A DNA stretch of 64,000 nt from JBBRHH01 sp963788015. GTDB lineage: Bacteria > Planctomycetota > Phycisphaerae > Tepidisphaerales > Tepidisphaeraceae. Under the pieces are notes generated by a model. That model saw nothing but the letters and a program-made list of their open reading frames with translations. It had not been told where the DNA came from and ran no database searches. The stretch is from contig CAWBEY010000011.1 in the NCBI GenBank assembly GCA_963788015.1, forward strand, positions 186,001 to 250,000, given 5' to 3'. Below are positions 37,153 through 44,262 of this stretch, piece after piece. Position 1 is the first letter of the stretch. Every line of letters begins with the position of its first letter. The position numbers and the translations under genes were made by a program.

Positions 37153-37204
37153 CGAATCGGGGCTGAAAATGGCTGAAAATGGCTTGGCGGAGGGCGGGGG
37201 AAGA

Positions 37205-37228
37205 AGCCCCGGATGTGCATCCGGGGCT
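37205..37228. repeat. Perfect hairpin in noncoding DNA
   Basis: AGCCCCGGAT and ATCCGGGGCT pair perfectly around GTGC. No T-run follows on either strand. Confidence 0.75.
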
Positions 37229-37390
37229 CTGGTGGGTGCTGAGAGGGGATGCAGTGGGCATGGGTGTTCCCCCGGAAGATGCTACAGGCCGGAGGTATTG
37301 TATGAAGGATGTTAGGTTTGTGTCAAGGAAAATTTCTTGTGGCTGAGGATTGGGGGGTGGGGAGTCGAGGGGAATCTGAGGAGAAAGACT

Positions 37391-37419
37391 GGCCACGAAT
37401 CGCGCGAATTTCACTAAGG
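37391..37419. repeat. GGCCACGAATCG-type dispersed repeat, copy 2
   Basis: GGCCACGAATCGCGCGAATT followed by TCACTAAGG, matching 3809-3838 with few differences. Confidence 0.65.
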
Positions 37420-37504
37420 AAAAGGGTGTTTGTGGGGGCGGGATTTGGTGCCGGGGGGGCGGGGTGGGAGAGGGGTGGTGGGAGTGGCCGGGGTGAGGGG
37501 TGGT

Positions 37505-37652
37505 GGCATATGTTCTGAGGAGCTCCCACGGACTTGAGCCATCCACGCACCGCCGGCGGGATCGATCTGCCGCACATGTCTTCCAGTTCGGAGACTTCGG
37601 ACTCCCTAAGCGGCGTGACGATGTAGCGAAATAAGGTTTCAGCGTCGATCAT
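37505..37652 (-). pseudogene. Truncated SUKH (SMI1/KNR4)-like gene, fourth integron cassette
   Basis: From ATG 37652 the frame reads MIDAETLFRYIVTPLRESEV, SELEDMCGRSIPPAVRGWLK and SVGAPQNI. The pattern of S-E-x-x-x-L-E, then IP-x-x-x-R-x-(W/F)-L-x-x-x-G matches the N-terminus of SUKH-superfamily proteins, many of which are immunity proteins. After about 45 residues the sequence dissolves into C-rich low complexity (G-rich on the plus strand), so the rest of the gene is lost. Its start lies 11 bases inside the cassette boundary at 37663-37669. The attC that should close this cassette is missing with the 3' part. Confidence 0.5.
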
Positions 37653-37662
37653 GTCGTCACGC

Positions 37663-37762
37663 GGATAACGTAATGCCGTTCACTGGCCGGGGCCACGCCC
37701 ACGACCGTTTGAAGTACCTTAAACCTTCCGCGGCCGCGGTCCAGTGCAGCGGCGGGTTATCC
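37663..37762 (-). repeat. attC-like site 3
   Basis: On the minus strand the outer 7-mers are GGATAAC (37756-37762) and GTTATCC (37663-37669), exact complements. The inner arms CCGCTGCACTGG (37741-37752) and CCAGTGAACGG (37676-37686) pair over CACTGG, with one extra base in the first arm. Outer arms, inner arms with an unpaired base and a GTT crossover point are the hallmarks of integron attC sites. Confidence 0.7.
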
Positions 37763-37766
37763 ACAC

Positions 37767-38159
37767 TTATCGTTGCCGCCGCGCGAATCCAATTCCGTAC
37801 AACATCGGAAACCGTTCTTCATAATGAAACGTCACGGACCAGAGTCCGTAGATATCTTCATCCAGAAGTGAGAAATAGGCGATGAACTCGCTGATCGGTT
37901 CGTCGCCCGTCCGGCCAAATTCAATCCACTCCAAGCGCCATTCGCTTGCAGGCGCGAAACGCTTTCGATCAACGAAACTTTCAAGGTAGGCCGAAGCGGC
38001 AACGGTAACCCGGGCAATGTCGCTGAGTACCAAGTCAGCAACTCGAACGCGACCCGGAAGCGGCCCATCGACCGTGCCCGCGATGATGATCTCCGGCTCC
38101 GATCGCCGTACCCACGCGTCTTCGTCTGGGAGGCGATGGAAATCTGAAACGTTAATCAT
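37767..38159 (-). CDS. Cassette gene, unknown function
   Basis: An intact 130-residue frame from ATG 38159 (MINVSDFHRLPDEDAWVRRS, EPEIIIAGTVDGPLPGRVRV, EWIEFGRTGDEPISEFIAYF, EDIYGLWSVTFHYEERFPML). It looks like a single alpha/beta domain without signal peptide or membrane segment. I do not recognise the family. It fills one cassette: the cassette starts with GTTATCC (38177-38183, minus) and ends with the matching GGATAAC (37756-37762). The size, single gene and unknown function are typical of integron cassettes. Confidence 0.65.
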   Translation of the reverse strand: MINVSDFHRLPDEDAWVRRSEPEIIIAGTVDGPLPGRVRVADLVLSDIARVTVAASAYLESFVDRKRFAPASEWRLEWIEFGRTGDEPISEFIAYFSLLDEDIYGLWSVTFHYEERFPMLYGIGFARRQR

Positions 38160-38176
38160 TTGGTTTGGCCGAGGGT

Positions 38177-38272
38177 GGATAACGGACCGACATTCACTGG
38201 CCGGGGCCGGCGACCAGCGTTCGAATTACAGGGACCGTGGGGGTCCCGGTTCGGTGCAGTGCTTGGTTAGCA
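38177..38272 (-). repeat. attC-like site 2
   Basis: On the minus strand it starts with TGCTAAC (38266-38272), which contains the stop codon of the upstream cassette gene. It ends with GTTATCC (38177-38183). The block GGCCAGTGAATGTC before GTTATCC matches site 3. The outer 7-mers do not pair with each other but pair with their own cassette's other end, as expected after integration at the G/TT point. Confidence 0.65.
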
Positions 38273-38605
38273 GGCACCGCCGAACATACCCCGAAGCGTG
38301 CGAAAAGTGTATTCCTCGACGTACAGCGGCTTCCAATCAACAGGGTGAATGACGAAATCTCGCACGCGGATGCGTGCGGCCTTTCCTGTACCCTCAAAGG
38401 CGCGGACCGCCCCGCGTTGAATCATCTGACGGCTGATCTCCGTCGCGTCGGAGGAGAACCAATCGGGGGGATACACGCTGACGATCTCCACGGAGAACGG
38501 TTGCGAACCATCGTGCAGTTCCATCTCTGCAGAGTACTTCACGACGTGGCTTCCGCCGCTCGCGGCTTGGTGAATCTCGCGGACCTCGAAGGACAGTGGG
38601 CTCAC
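38267..38605 (-). CDS. Cassette gene, unknown function
   Basis: From GTG 38605 the 112-residue protein reads MSPLSFEVREIHQAASGGSH, VVKYSAEMELHDGSQPFSVE, IVSVYPPDWFSSDATEISRQ and IHPVDWKPLYVEEYTFRTLR. It is soluble, alpha/beta, family unknown. Its stop codon TAA lies inside the TGCTAAC outer arm of the following attC-like site, a frequent feature of integron cassettes. The cassette begins with GTTAGCA at 38614-38620 (minus), the exact complement of that arm. The start fits the short 5' leader left after the cassette boundary. Confidence 0.6.
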   Translation of the reverse strand: MSPLSFEVREIHQAASGGSHVVKYSAEMELHDGSQPFSVEIVSVYPPDWFSSDATEISRQMIQRGAVRAFEGTGKAARIRVRDFVIHPVDWKPLYVEEYTFRTLRGMFGGAC

Positions 38606-38610
38606 GCAGT

Positions 38611-38680
38611 GCCTGCTAACGTAATGTCGTTGAGCGGCCGCGGCGGCGCATGCGCGCTGCTGCGCGCTTTGGGCGGCGCC
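38611..38680 (-). repeat. attC-like site 1 (left half degenerate)
   Basis: On the minus strand GGCCGCTCAACGACATTACG then TTAGCA (38614-38639) matches the right half of site 3 closely (ACATTACGTTA vs GCATTACGTTA). The left half is GC-rich (GCCCAAAGCGCGCAGCAGC) and lacks a clear complementary outer arm. Confidence 0.55.
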
Positions 38681-39300
38681 TAGACGGCCTCCGCAATGAA
38701 AAATTGGTGACCGCCCGTTCCCTCCGAAATGAATTCTTCCTCCGTGATGGCAAACCCGGCGTCGGCGAGCCAGACGCGATAAGTTGCCGCGTCGGAATGG
38801 CTCCAGTACATCGTCGCGCCCCGTACGCCGAGCCAGTCGCATTCCGTGCCGGTCCATGTGTTCGCCCCGAGCGTCGCAACCAAGCGGCCGCCCGGCTTCA
38901 GCCAGGCGCGGATGCGGCGAAACAATTCTGGTTGTTCCTCGACGGGCACGTGGATGATCGAGTAAAACGCGCACACCAGGTCGAACGTGCCGGGCGGCAG
39001 ATCAAGTGTACACATGTCGCCGACGACGAATTCGGCGTTCTCGATTCCCATCCGCCGGGTGCGCTCTATCTGAACGGGTGAGAGATCTACGCCGACGACG
39101 CGGCCGAGCTTCGACAGGGCGCCGGTGACGGGCTGCCCACATCCACAGCCCAGGTCGAGGAAGCGGAGGACGCCGTCCCCCGGTTGCAACCCGTGACAGG
39201 CCCGCTTGATCCGCGCGGCGTAGTCGAACGATGCCTCGCCGTTCCGATAGGCGAAGGACACCTTGTCATAACCATCCCGAACAACCGCCTTCCGGTCCAT
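38680..39300 (-). CDS. Class I SAM-dependent methyltransferase, first integron cassette
   Basis: A 206-residue methyltransferase from ATG 39300 (MDRKAVVRDGYDKVSFAYRN). Motif I is VLRFLDLGCGCGQPV, followed by VVGVDLSPVQIERTRRMGIE (acidic loop), FVVGDMCTLDLPPGTFDLVC (motif II) and WLKPGGRLVATLG (motif III). The substrate is unknown; the general fold resembles small-molecule methyltransferases. A GTTATCC cassette boundary lies 14 bases upstream of the start (39314-39320, minus), and attC-like site 1 lies after its stop, so it appears to be the first cassette of the array. Confidence 0.85.
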   Translation of the reverse strand: MDRKAVVRDGYDKVSFAYRNGEASFDYAARIKRACHGLQPGDGVLRFLDLGCGCGQPVTGALSKLGRVVGVDLSPVQIERTRRMGIENAEFVVGDMCTLDLPPGTFDLVCAFYSIIHVPVEEQPELFRRIRAWLKPGGRLVATLGANTWTGTECDWLGVRGATMYWSHSDAATYRVWLADAGFAITEEEFISEGTGGHQFFIAEAV

Positions 39301-39313
39301 CTGACTCTCCGCC

Positions 39314-39457
39314 GGATAACCTTTTAGCATCCTGTCCGCCGGCGCAACATAGCACCCGCTGACCCTTGCCAGCCTGCCCGGATGGAGGCCACTTGTCAAA
39401 ACAAAATATTCTGTTGAGTCGAGCAGAACAAAGTATTGTATCTGTTTGGATCATGAA
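39314..39457. other. Candidate attI region
   Basis: The minus-strand GTTATCC at 39314-39320 is the same 7-mer that starts two of the other cassettes. From it to the start of the divergent recombinase remnant are about 138 bases with an AT-rich stretch (AAACAAAATATTCTGTTG). In integrons attI lies exactly here, between intI and the first cassette. Confidence 0.45.
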
Positions 39458-39600
39458 ATGCTTGAACAATTCGAGGCGGTGGCCCGGCAACGCCGGCTGG
39501 CCGACAACAACATCAAAGCCTATCGCGGCTGGATTCAGTAGTTTCTCCGCTTTTGCGCCAATGCTCGCGGGCAGTGGACCCGGCCGGAGGAACTGGCTCT
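39458..39600 (+). pseudogene. Remnant of a tyrosine recombinase N-terminus (candidate integron integrase)
   Basis: From ATG 39458 the frame reads LEQFEAVARQRRLADNNIKA and YRGWIQ, then a TAG stop, then FLRFCANARGQWTRPEEL. This is the pattern of the SAM-like core-binding domain of IntI-type and related recombinases: a first helix, x-T/N-I-x-A-Y-x-x-W-I-x-x-F-(L/I)-R-F and then P-E-E-L. After this the similarity ends; no catalytic Arg/His/Tyr region is seen. It points away from the cassette array, as intI does. The alternative is the N-terminus of a tyrosine recombinase associated with an insertion sequence. Confidence 0.5.
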
Positions 39601-39819
39601 GTCTGACAACTTTGGGCTGGTGCTTGTGCCTTTCGATCGCGGGCTGCGGCGTTCCTTCTCGCAATATCTTCTGACTGATTGGCCGCGTTGTCTGGACTTG
39701 GCCGCAGTCGAGATCCACTGCGCATCGCGCGAGGCGTTTTCGGACAAAGTATGGACGTCGCCTCGCTGCGCGAGGCCGGAGTGCTACAGGACTTCGCTGC
39801 GCTGCGGCCCGAGGGTACG

Positions 39820-39900
39820 CGACAATGCTCCGCATTTCCTTTCGCTTCCTGACGCGGGTTGGTGGGGGTGTCAGCGTGTTGTTCGAAAAAGACTCCCGAC
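39820..39900 (+). repeat. 80-bp direct repeat, copy 1
   Basis: CGACAATGCT, GCATTTCCTT, GCGCTTCCTGA-like, GTTGGTGGGGGT and TCAGCGTG blocks occur in the same order at 40261-40345. Confidence 0.75.
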
Positions 39901-39934
39901 CCATTAGGCTTTTCCCATTTGGCTTTTCACCCGC

Positions 39935-40171
39935 CTACCGTCCCACTCCACATCGCTCCAGCAAACTCAACACGATCCAGATCATCGCCAGAACAATGGC
40001 TACCAGCAGGAGCGGCGTACCCCCGTGCCGCCCAAGGACGCCGCTTGCACTGAGCAATACCGAGAAAGACGCCCAACCGAGAAGAATCCAGTACACGCCA
40101 CGCCGATACGGTCGAAGTTGCGAAAGCGGCCGTTCCGCGGCATTCGTTCTTGACTCGTACTCAAGCTTCAT
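39935..40171 (-). CDS. Small membrane protein
   Basis: A 78-residue frame from ATG 40171, after GAGGTGAAAT. A charged N-terminus (MKLEYESRTNAAERPLSQLR) is followed by two hydrophobic segments (GVYWILLGWASFSVLLSASG and TPLLLVAIVLAMIWIVLSLL). It resembles many small DUF-type membrane proteins but I cannot name a family. It lies between the two copies of the 80-bp repeat. Confidence 0.55.
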   Translation of the reverse strand: MKLEYESRTNAAERPLSQLRPYRRGVYWILLGWASFSVLLSASGVLGRHGGTPLLLVAIVLAMIWIVLSLLERCGVGR

Positions 40172-40566
40172 ATTTCACCTCTACAGGTCGCAATCCTAAC
40201 TCGGCATGTTTCCCTCCTCCACTAAATTCTTGTGACCTTAATGACCCCTTTTCCACCCCGCGACAATGCTGCTGCATTTCCTTGCGCTTCCTGATGCGGG
40301 GTTGGTGGGGGTATCAGCGTGATCATTGGAAAAAAGACTCGGACCTTGTGACCCCTTTTCCACCCCCCCCTTTCCACCCCGCGACGGTGACGGTCGAGAT
40401 GGAGGAAGTCGTGGTTGCGCCGTCGCTGTCGGTTGCCTTGGCGTGCCATTGGCCCAGAGGTGAACGCCGTCGTCGATTTGGGTTTGGAAGGTGGATTGCG
40501 GAGAACACGGGAGAGGGCGCCCGTGCCACGTTGTTCCGTGGTGAATCTTCTTTCCCCCGTCCTCCG
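40172..40566. other. Intergenic with repeats and a possible adhesin fragment
   Basis: It holds copy 2 of the 80-bp repeat and GACCCCTTTTCCACCCC direct repeats on both sides of it. On the minus strand between about 40385 and 40530 a frame reads WHAKATDSDGATTTSSIST then VTVAG, which looks like the end of an Ig-like or cadherin-like repeat of a surface protein; no start or complete domain is present. Confidence 0.45.
40261..40345 (+). repeat. 80-bp direct repeat, copy 2
   Basis: Matches 39820-39900. It is bracketed by GACCCCTTTTCCACCCC sequences at 40247-40263 and 40349-40385. Confidence 0.75.
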
Positions 40567-41514
40567 TTATTGTTCGATGGTGCGATACCAGTCGATGGAG
40601 CGTTTGAGGCCTTCTTCGAAGTGGACGACAGGGGAATAGCCGATGGTGCTTTTTGCTAGGGCGATGTCGGCGAGTGAATCGCGGACGTCGCCGGGGCGGG
40701 AGGGGGCATAGGTGGGTGGGATATCCGTGGCGAGAATCTGGTTGGTGAGCGTGACGATGTTGTTGACGCTGGTGCGCCGGCCGCAGCCGATGTTGATGGC
40801 CTCGCCGTTGACTTTATCCGCCTCGGCGGCCAGCAGGTTGGCGCTGACGATGTTGTCGATGTAACAGAAATCGCGGGTTTGCTCGCCGTCGCCGAAGATG
40901 GTGGGGGATTGGCCGCGCAGCATGCGGGTGACGATGGCGGGGATGGCCGCGCCGTACTGGCTCTTGGGATCCTGGCCGGGCCCGAAGGCGTTGAAGTAGC
41001 GGAGGCTGATGGTTTCCAGGCCATAGCTGAGGGCGAAGACGGTGGCGTACAGCTCTCCAGCATATTTGGAAACCGCGTAAGGACTGATCGGGAGGGCTCG
41101 CATGGATTCGCGCTTGGGTTGCTCGGGCTCCTCTCCGTAGGCGGAACTGCTGGAGGCGTAGACGACGCGGCCGACGCCGGCTTGTCGGGCGGCCTGCAGC
41201 ACGCGAAGCGTGCCAGTGGCGTTGACGTCGTGATACTCAAGGGGCTGCTCGACGGACTGGGGCACGCTGACCCACGCGGCCTCGTGAAAGATCACGTCGA
41301 TGTCACGGACGGCCGACGCGAGCGCGCGATCGTCGAGAATTGATCCTTCGATCAGTTCAACGGAATTGGAGAGATCGGACAGGCGATTCTTCTGGCCGCG
41401 CGAGAGATCATCCAGAACGCGCGTCTGGTAGCCGCGCTGGCAGAGGGCGCGGACGATGTGGCTGCCGATAAAGCCGGCGCCGCCAGTAACCAAAGCTCGT
41501 CGGGAGGTGGCCAT
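40567..41514 (-). CDS. NAD-dependent nucleotide-sugar epimerase (GalE/WbpP-like)
   Basis: A 315-residue extended short-chain dehydrogenase in one frame. The NAD-binding motif is LVTGGAGFIGSHIVRAL. It also has IFHEAAWVSVPQSVEQPLEY, the Ser/Thr site VVYASSSSAYGEEPEQP and the catalytic Tyr-Lys in ISPYAVSKYAGELYA. The substrate part has RYFNAFGPGQDPKSQYGAAI and IFGDGEQTRDFCYIDNIV. This is the pattern of UDP-hexose / UDP-N-acetylhexosamine 4-epimerases; exact substrate undecided. It likely supplies sugars for surface polysaccharide. It is divergent from the histidine kinase gene. Confidence 0.92.
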   Translation of the reverse strand: MATSRRALVTGGAGFIGSHIVRALCQRGYQTRVLDDLSRGQKNRLSDLSNSVELIEGSILDDRALASAVRDIDVIFHEAAWVSVPQSVEQPLEYHDVNATGTLRVLQAARQAGVGRVVYASSSSAYGEEPEQPKRESMRALPISPYAVSKYAGELYATVFALSYGLETISLRYFNAFGPGQDPKSQYGAAIPAIVTRMLRGQSPTIFGDGEQTRDFCYIDNIVSANLLAAEADKVNGEAINIGCGRRTSVNNIVTLTNQILATDIPPTYAPSRPGDVRDSLADIALAKSTIGYSPVVHFEEGLKRSIDWYRTIEQ

Positions 41515-41631
41515 AGATCGGACATCTTAGAGGGTAATCAGGCTTTGGAAAGGCGTGCTCTGCCTGTTAAAATGGTGCGAAGAAGGACGCGATTCACGAG
41601 TTTGATCATCATCCTCGCGATGGAGCTTCGC

Positions 41632-43150
41632 ATGACAATTCCGGGCAATCTGTTGGATTGGTTCGCGGGTTCGGGCAAATACATGGACCTGCGGCACTGC
41701 ATGGGCCACGACACTTTTTGGATTGGGCTGACGGTGGCGCTTGATCTGGCGGTGGCGGCCGGGTATGGGCTGATCGCCATCCACTGGTGGCGAAATGAAA
41801 AGCTGCTGGACAATCCGCAGGCAAAGCGGGCGCTGGGGCGGATGCGGAACATCTTCTTTTTCTGTGGGATCTGCGGGTACATCTTCATTCCGGTGAAGAT
41901 GTTTTGGCCGGCCTGGCGACTTTACGATTTGTTTCTGGTGGCGCTGGTTTACTTTACCTGGCGTATGCGTGGGGGGCGAAGGAATTGAAGGTTGTGTATT
42001 CGGAACTGGTGCGGACGGATCAACTGGCCGCCGACTTGAAGCACTCGCGGGAGGAGCTCGTGGTGTCGCGGGCGGAGGCCAAGCGCAAAAGTTTTTTCAT
42101 GAACGCGATCAGCCACGACCTGCGGACGCCGCTGAACGGCCTGTTGCTGCAGACGGAACTGGCGGAGATGAGCATGGCGGCGGCCGACATGGAGGGGTTG
42201 CGGGAATCGCTGGTGGAGATCCGTGCCAGCGCGAAGGCGACGGCGGAATTGCTGAATACTTTTCTGGAGCTGGGGCGGCTGGATTGGACGGGGGTTCCGA
42301 ATCACATGGTCGAGTTGGACGTGGGGGAGCTGGCGCAGGCGCTTGTGAATCAATACCATGCGTTTGCGGCGGGGAAAGGCTTGTATCTAAGGTCGGACGT
42401 GCCCGACGGCTTGATTCTGCGAACGGATCGCGTGAAACTGGAACGGATCCTGGGGAACTTGATCGACAATGCGATCAAGTTCACGTCGGCCGGCGGCGTG
42501 CAGATCTTGGCCGAGCGTGCTGAGGACAGGGTTGAGATTGCGGTGGTTGACAGTGGGATTGGCATTGACGCGCAGGCGCAAGGACGACTTTTTGAAGAAT
42601 TTTTCCAAATCCAAAATGAGGAACGGGATCGCAAAAAAGGGTTCGGGCTTGGCCTTGCGATTGCGCGGCGGCTTGTCGAGCAGATTGGCGGAACTGTTAC
42701 TGTGGAAAGCGGCCTCGCAACAGGCAGCCGCTTTGTCGTCAGCCTCCCCGGAGTATCCGAGTTCCGGGCAGTCGGCCAACCCGACGACGTCGGCTGCGGG
42801 TCTCGCGGGAGAAGCCGCGGCTGTTGCTGGTTGAAGATGATCGGCCGACGGTGGCGGCGTTGCAGAAGATATTTAGCCGGAAGGGGTGGGTGGTGAGCGC
42901 TGCTTCCACGGTTGCCGAGGCGCTTCCGCTTCTGAAGGAGCGGCCGGACTGGGTGATTCTGGACCTGATGTTGCCGGACGAAGAAGGGACGGCCTTGTTG
43001 CGGGTGATCCGGGCTGGGAACCTGCCGATCCGGGTGGTGGTGACGACGGGTACCGAGGATCTCTCGCTCCTGGCAACGGTGACCTTGCTTCAGCCGGAGC
43101 TTTTGATGAAGAAGCCCATTGATCTTGGAGCGCTGTTGCGGCGCTGGTGA
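41632..43150 (+). CDS. Hybrid sensor histidine kinase/response regulator, two frame breaks
   Basis: From ATG 41632 with GGAG upstream (ATG 41572 also possible). The N-terminal third has about four membrane segments (WIGLTVALDLAVAAGYGLIA, IFFFCGICGYIFIPVKMFW). The frame changes near 41958. The kinase core then shows the H-box NAISHDLRTPLNGLLLQ, N-box ILGNLIDNAIKFT, G1 DSGIGI and G2 GFGLGLAIARRLVEQIGG. A second break near 42795 joins it to a receiver domain: REKPRLLLVEDDRPTVAALQ, phospho-acceptor Asp in WVILDLMLPDEEG, switch Thr in VTTGTED and Lys in LLMKKPIDL. The sensed signal is unknown. No output-domain regulator is adjacent. Confidence 0.85.
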
Positions 43151-43227
43151 AGGAATAGTTTTATCATGGGACTGTGGCGCCTTGGGCGCGATCAGGGGCA
43201 GACCTGCTGGCATGAAAGGCAGTTGAC

Positions 43228-43765
43228 ATGGGACGGATCGGCCTGGCGTTTCGGATGTTCTTCCGGATTTTATTTCATGGGGATTTTGCGGTGCGGGCTG
43301 GGGAACTGATTGATGGGGCCATTGCGCCGGCAGGTCCGACGCTGGCGCCGGTCGCGCTGCGCGTGGAGATGAAGGCGGCGGCTCAAAGCGAGGCATTGAC
43401 GCTGCTGAGTGTTTTGCAGAGGGAGGGGCGGCTGATCGATTTTCTGAAGGAGCCGATTGGGGCGTATGATGACGTGCAGATTGGGGCGGCGGTTCGGGAC
43501 GTGCATCGGGATTGCTCGGCCGCCATCGATCGGGTTTTTGGACTGCGCGCTCATCTTGAACGAAGCGGAAGGGGCGTCGATCAACGTGCCGGCCGGTTTC
43601 GATGCCGCACGGATTCGATTGATAGGCAATGTGGCAGGGCAACCGCCGTACACGGGGCGGCTGCAACATCACGGGTGGGAGGCGACGCAGGTGCAGTTGC
43701 CGGAGTGGAGCGGGACGGGGAAGGCGGCGAATGTGGTGGCGCCGGCGGAGGTGGAGATTGGGTGA
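43228..43765 (+). CDS. DUF2760 protein, one frame break
   Basis: About 179 residues. The first frame reads MGRIGLAFRMFFRILFHGDF, then AAAQSEALTLLSVLQREGRL and EPIGAYDDVQIGAAVRDVHR. The second, after a change near 43545, reads GASINVPAGFDAARIRLIGN, PPYTGRLQHHGWEATQVQLP and VVAPAEVEIG. The LLSVLQREGRL, YDDVQIGAAVRDVH, RLIGNV-x-GQPP and HHGW blocks match the DUF2760 family as I know it, often found near chaperone-like genes. The function is unknown. Confidence 0.82.
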
Positions 43766-43887
43766 GGGGATTGCGGGGTGCGGATTTCGGATTTCGGTGA
43801 TACACAATTGCGTTGCACACGATCCCGTTGGCCGCGCGACGATTGCACGCGCCCCCGCGCGCTCGCCCACTCCCCAAAATAAAATAA

Positions 43888-43961
<74 letters not shown>

Positions 43962-44262
43962 TCGCACCTGACAGCCGGTATCTTAGAGTACAGCCCATCT
44001 ATGTTCAACCGTTCCCCTTTGATGCTGGAATTGAGGAGGGGACGGCATAGCGGACCTCCTTCTTTGCACAAGTTCAACGAAACCGGCGTGTACGACATCC
44101 CCATCACCATCAAAGATTTCGCGCCGAACCGCGCCAAGCTTCCCATTTTCACAATCCACCTCGCGAAAATTTTCCAAATCCTGCCCCTCCACGTTACGCC
44201 GATAACCCCATCCAGTTAACATCATCACGTCCGCACCGTGGTTCATTTTCTGAGGAGACCCC

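Larger units (their letters stand above)
36656..37504. other. Repeat-rich noncoding region
   Basis: No convincing gene. A frame from about 36672 (ELIASDSPRRQFFVSHFDPA) looks protein-like for some 50 residues and then runs into G-rich low-complexity sequence, so it may be a gene remnant. The region holds dispersed repeat copy B (37010-37054), a degenerate tandem array (37056-37152), a 10-bp-stem hairpin (37205-37228), a GCCACGAATCG-type repeat (37391-37419) and a G-rich stretch (37425-37500). Confidence 0.55.

Noticed and set aside
42350..43870. A 506-residue minus-strand frame
   Set aside because: It lies opposite the histidine kinase, receiver and DUF2760 coding sequence; Pro/Arg-rich with no homology pattern.
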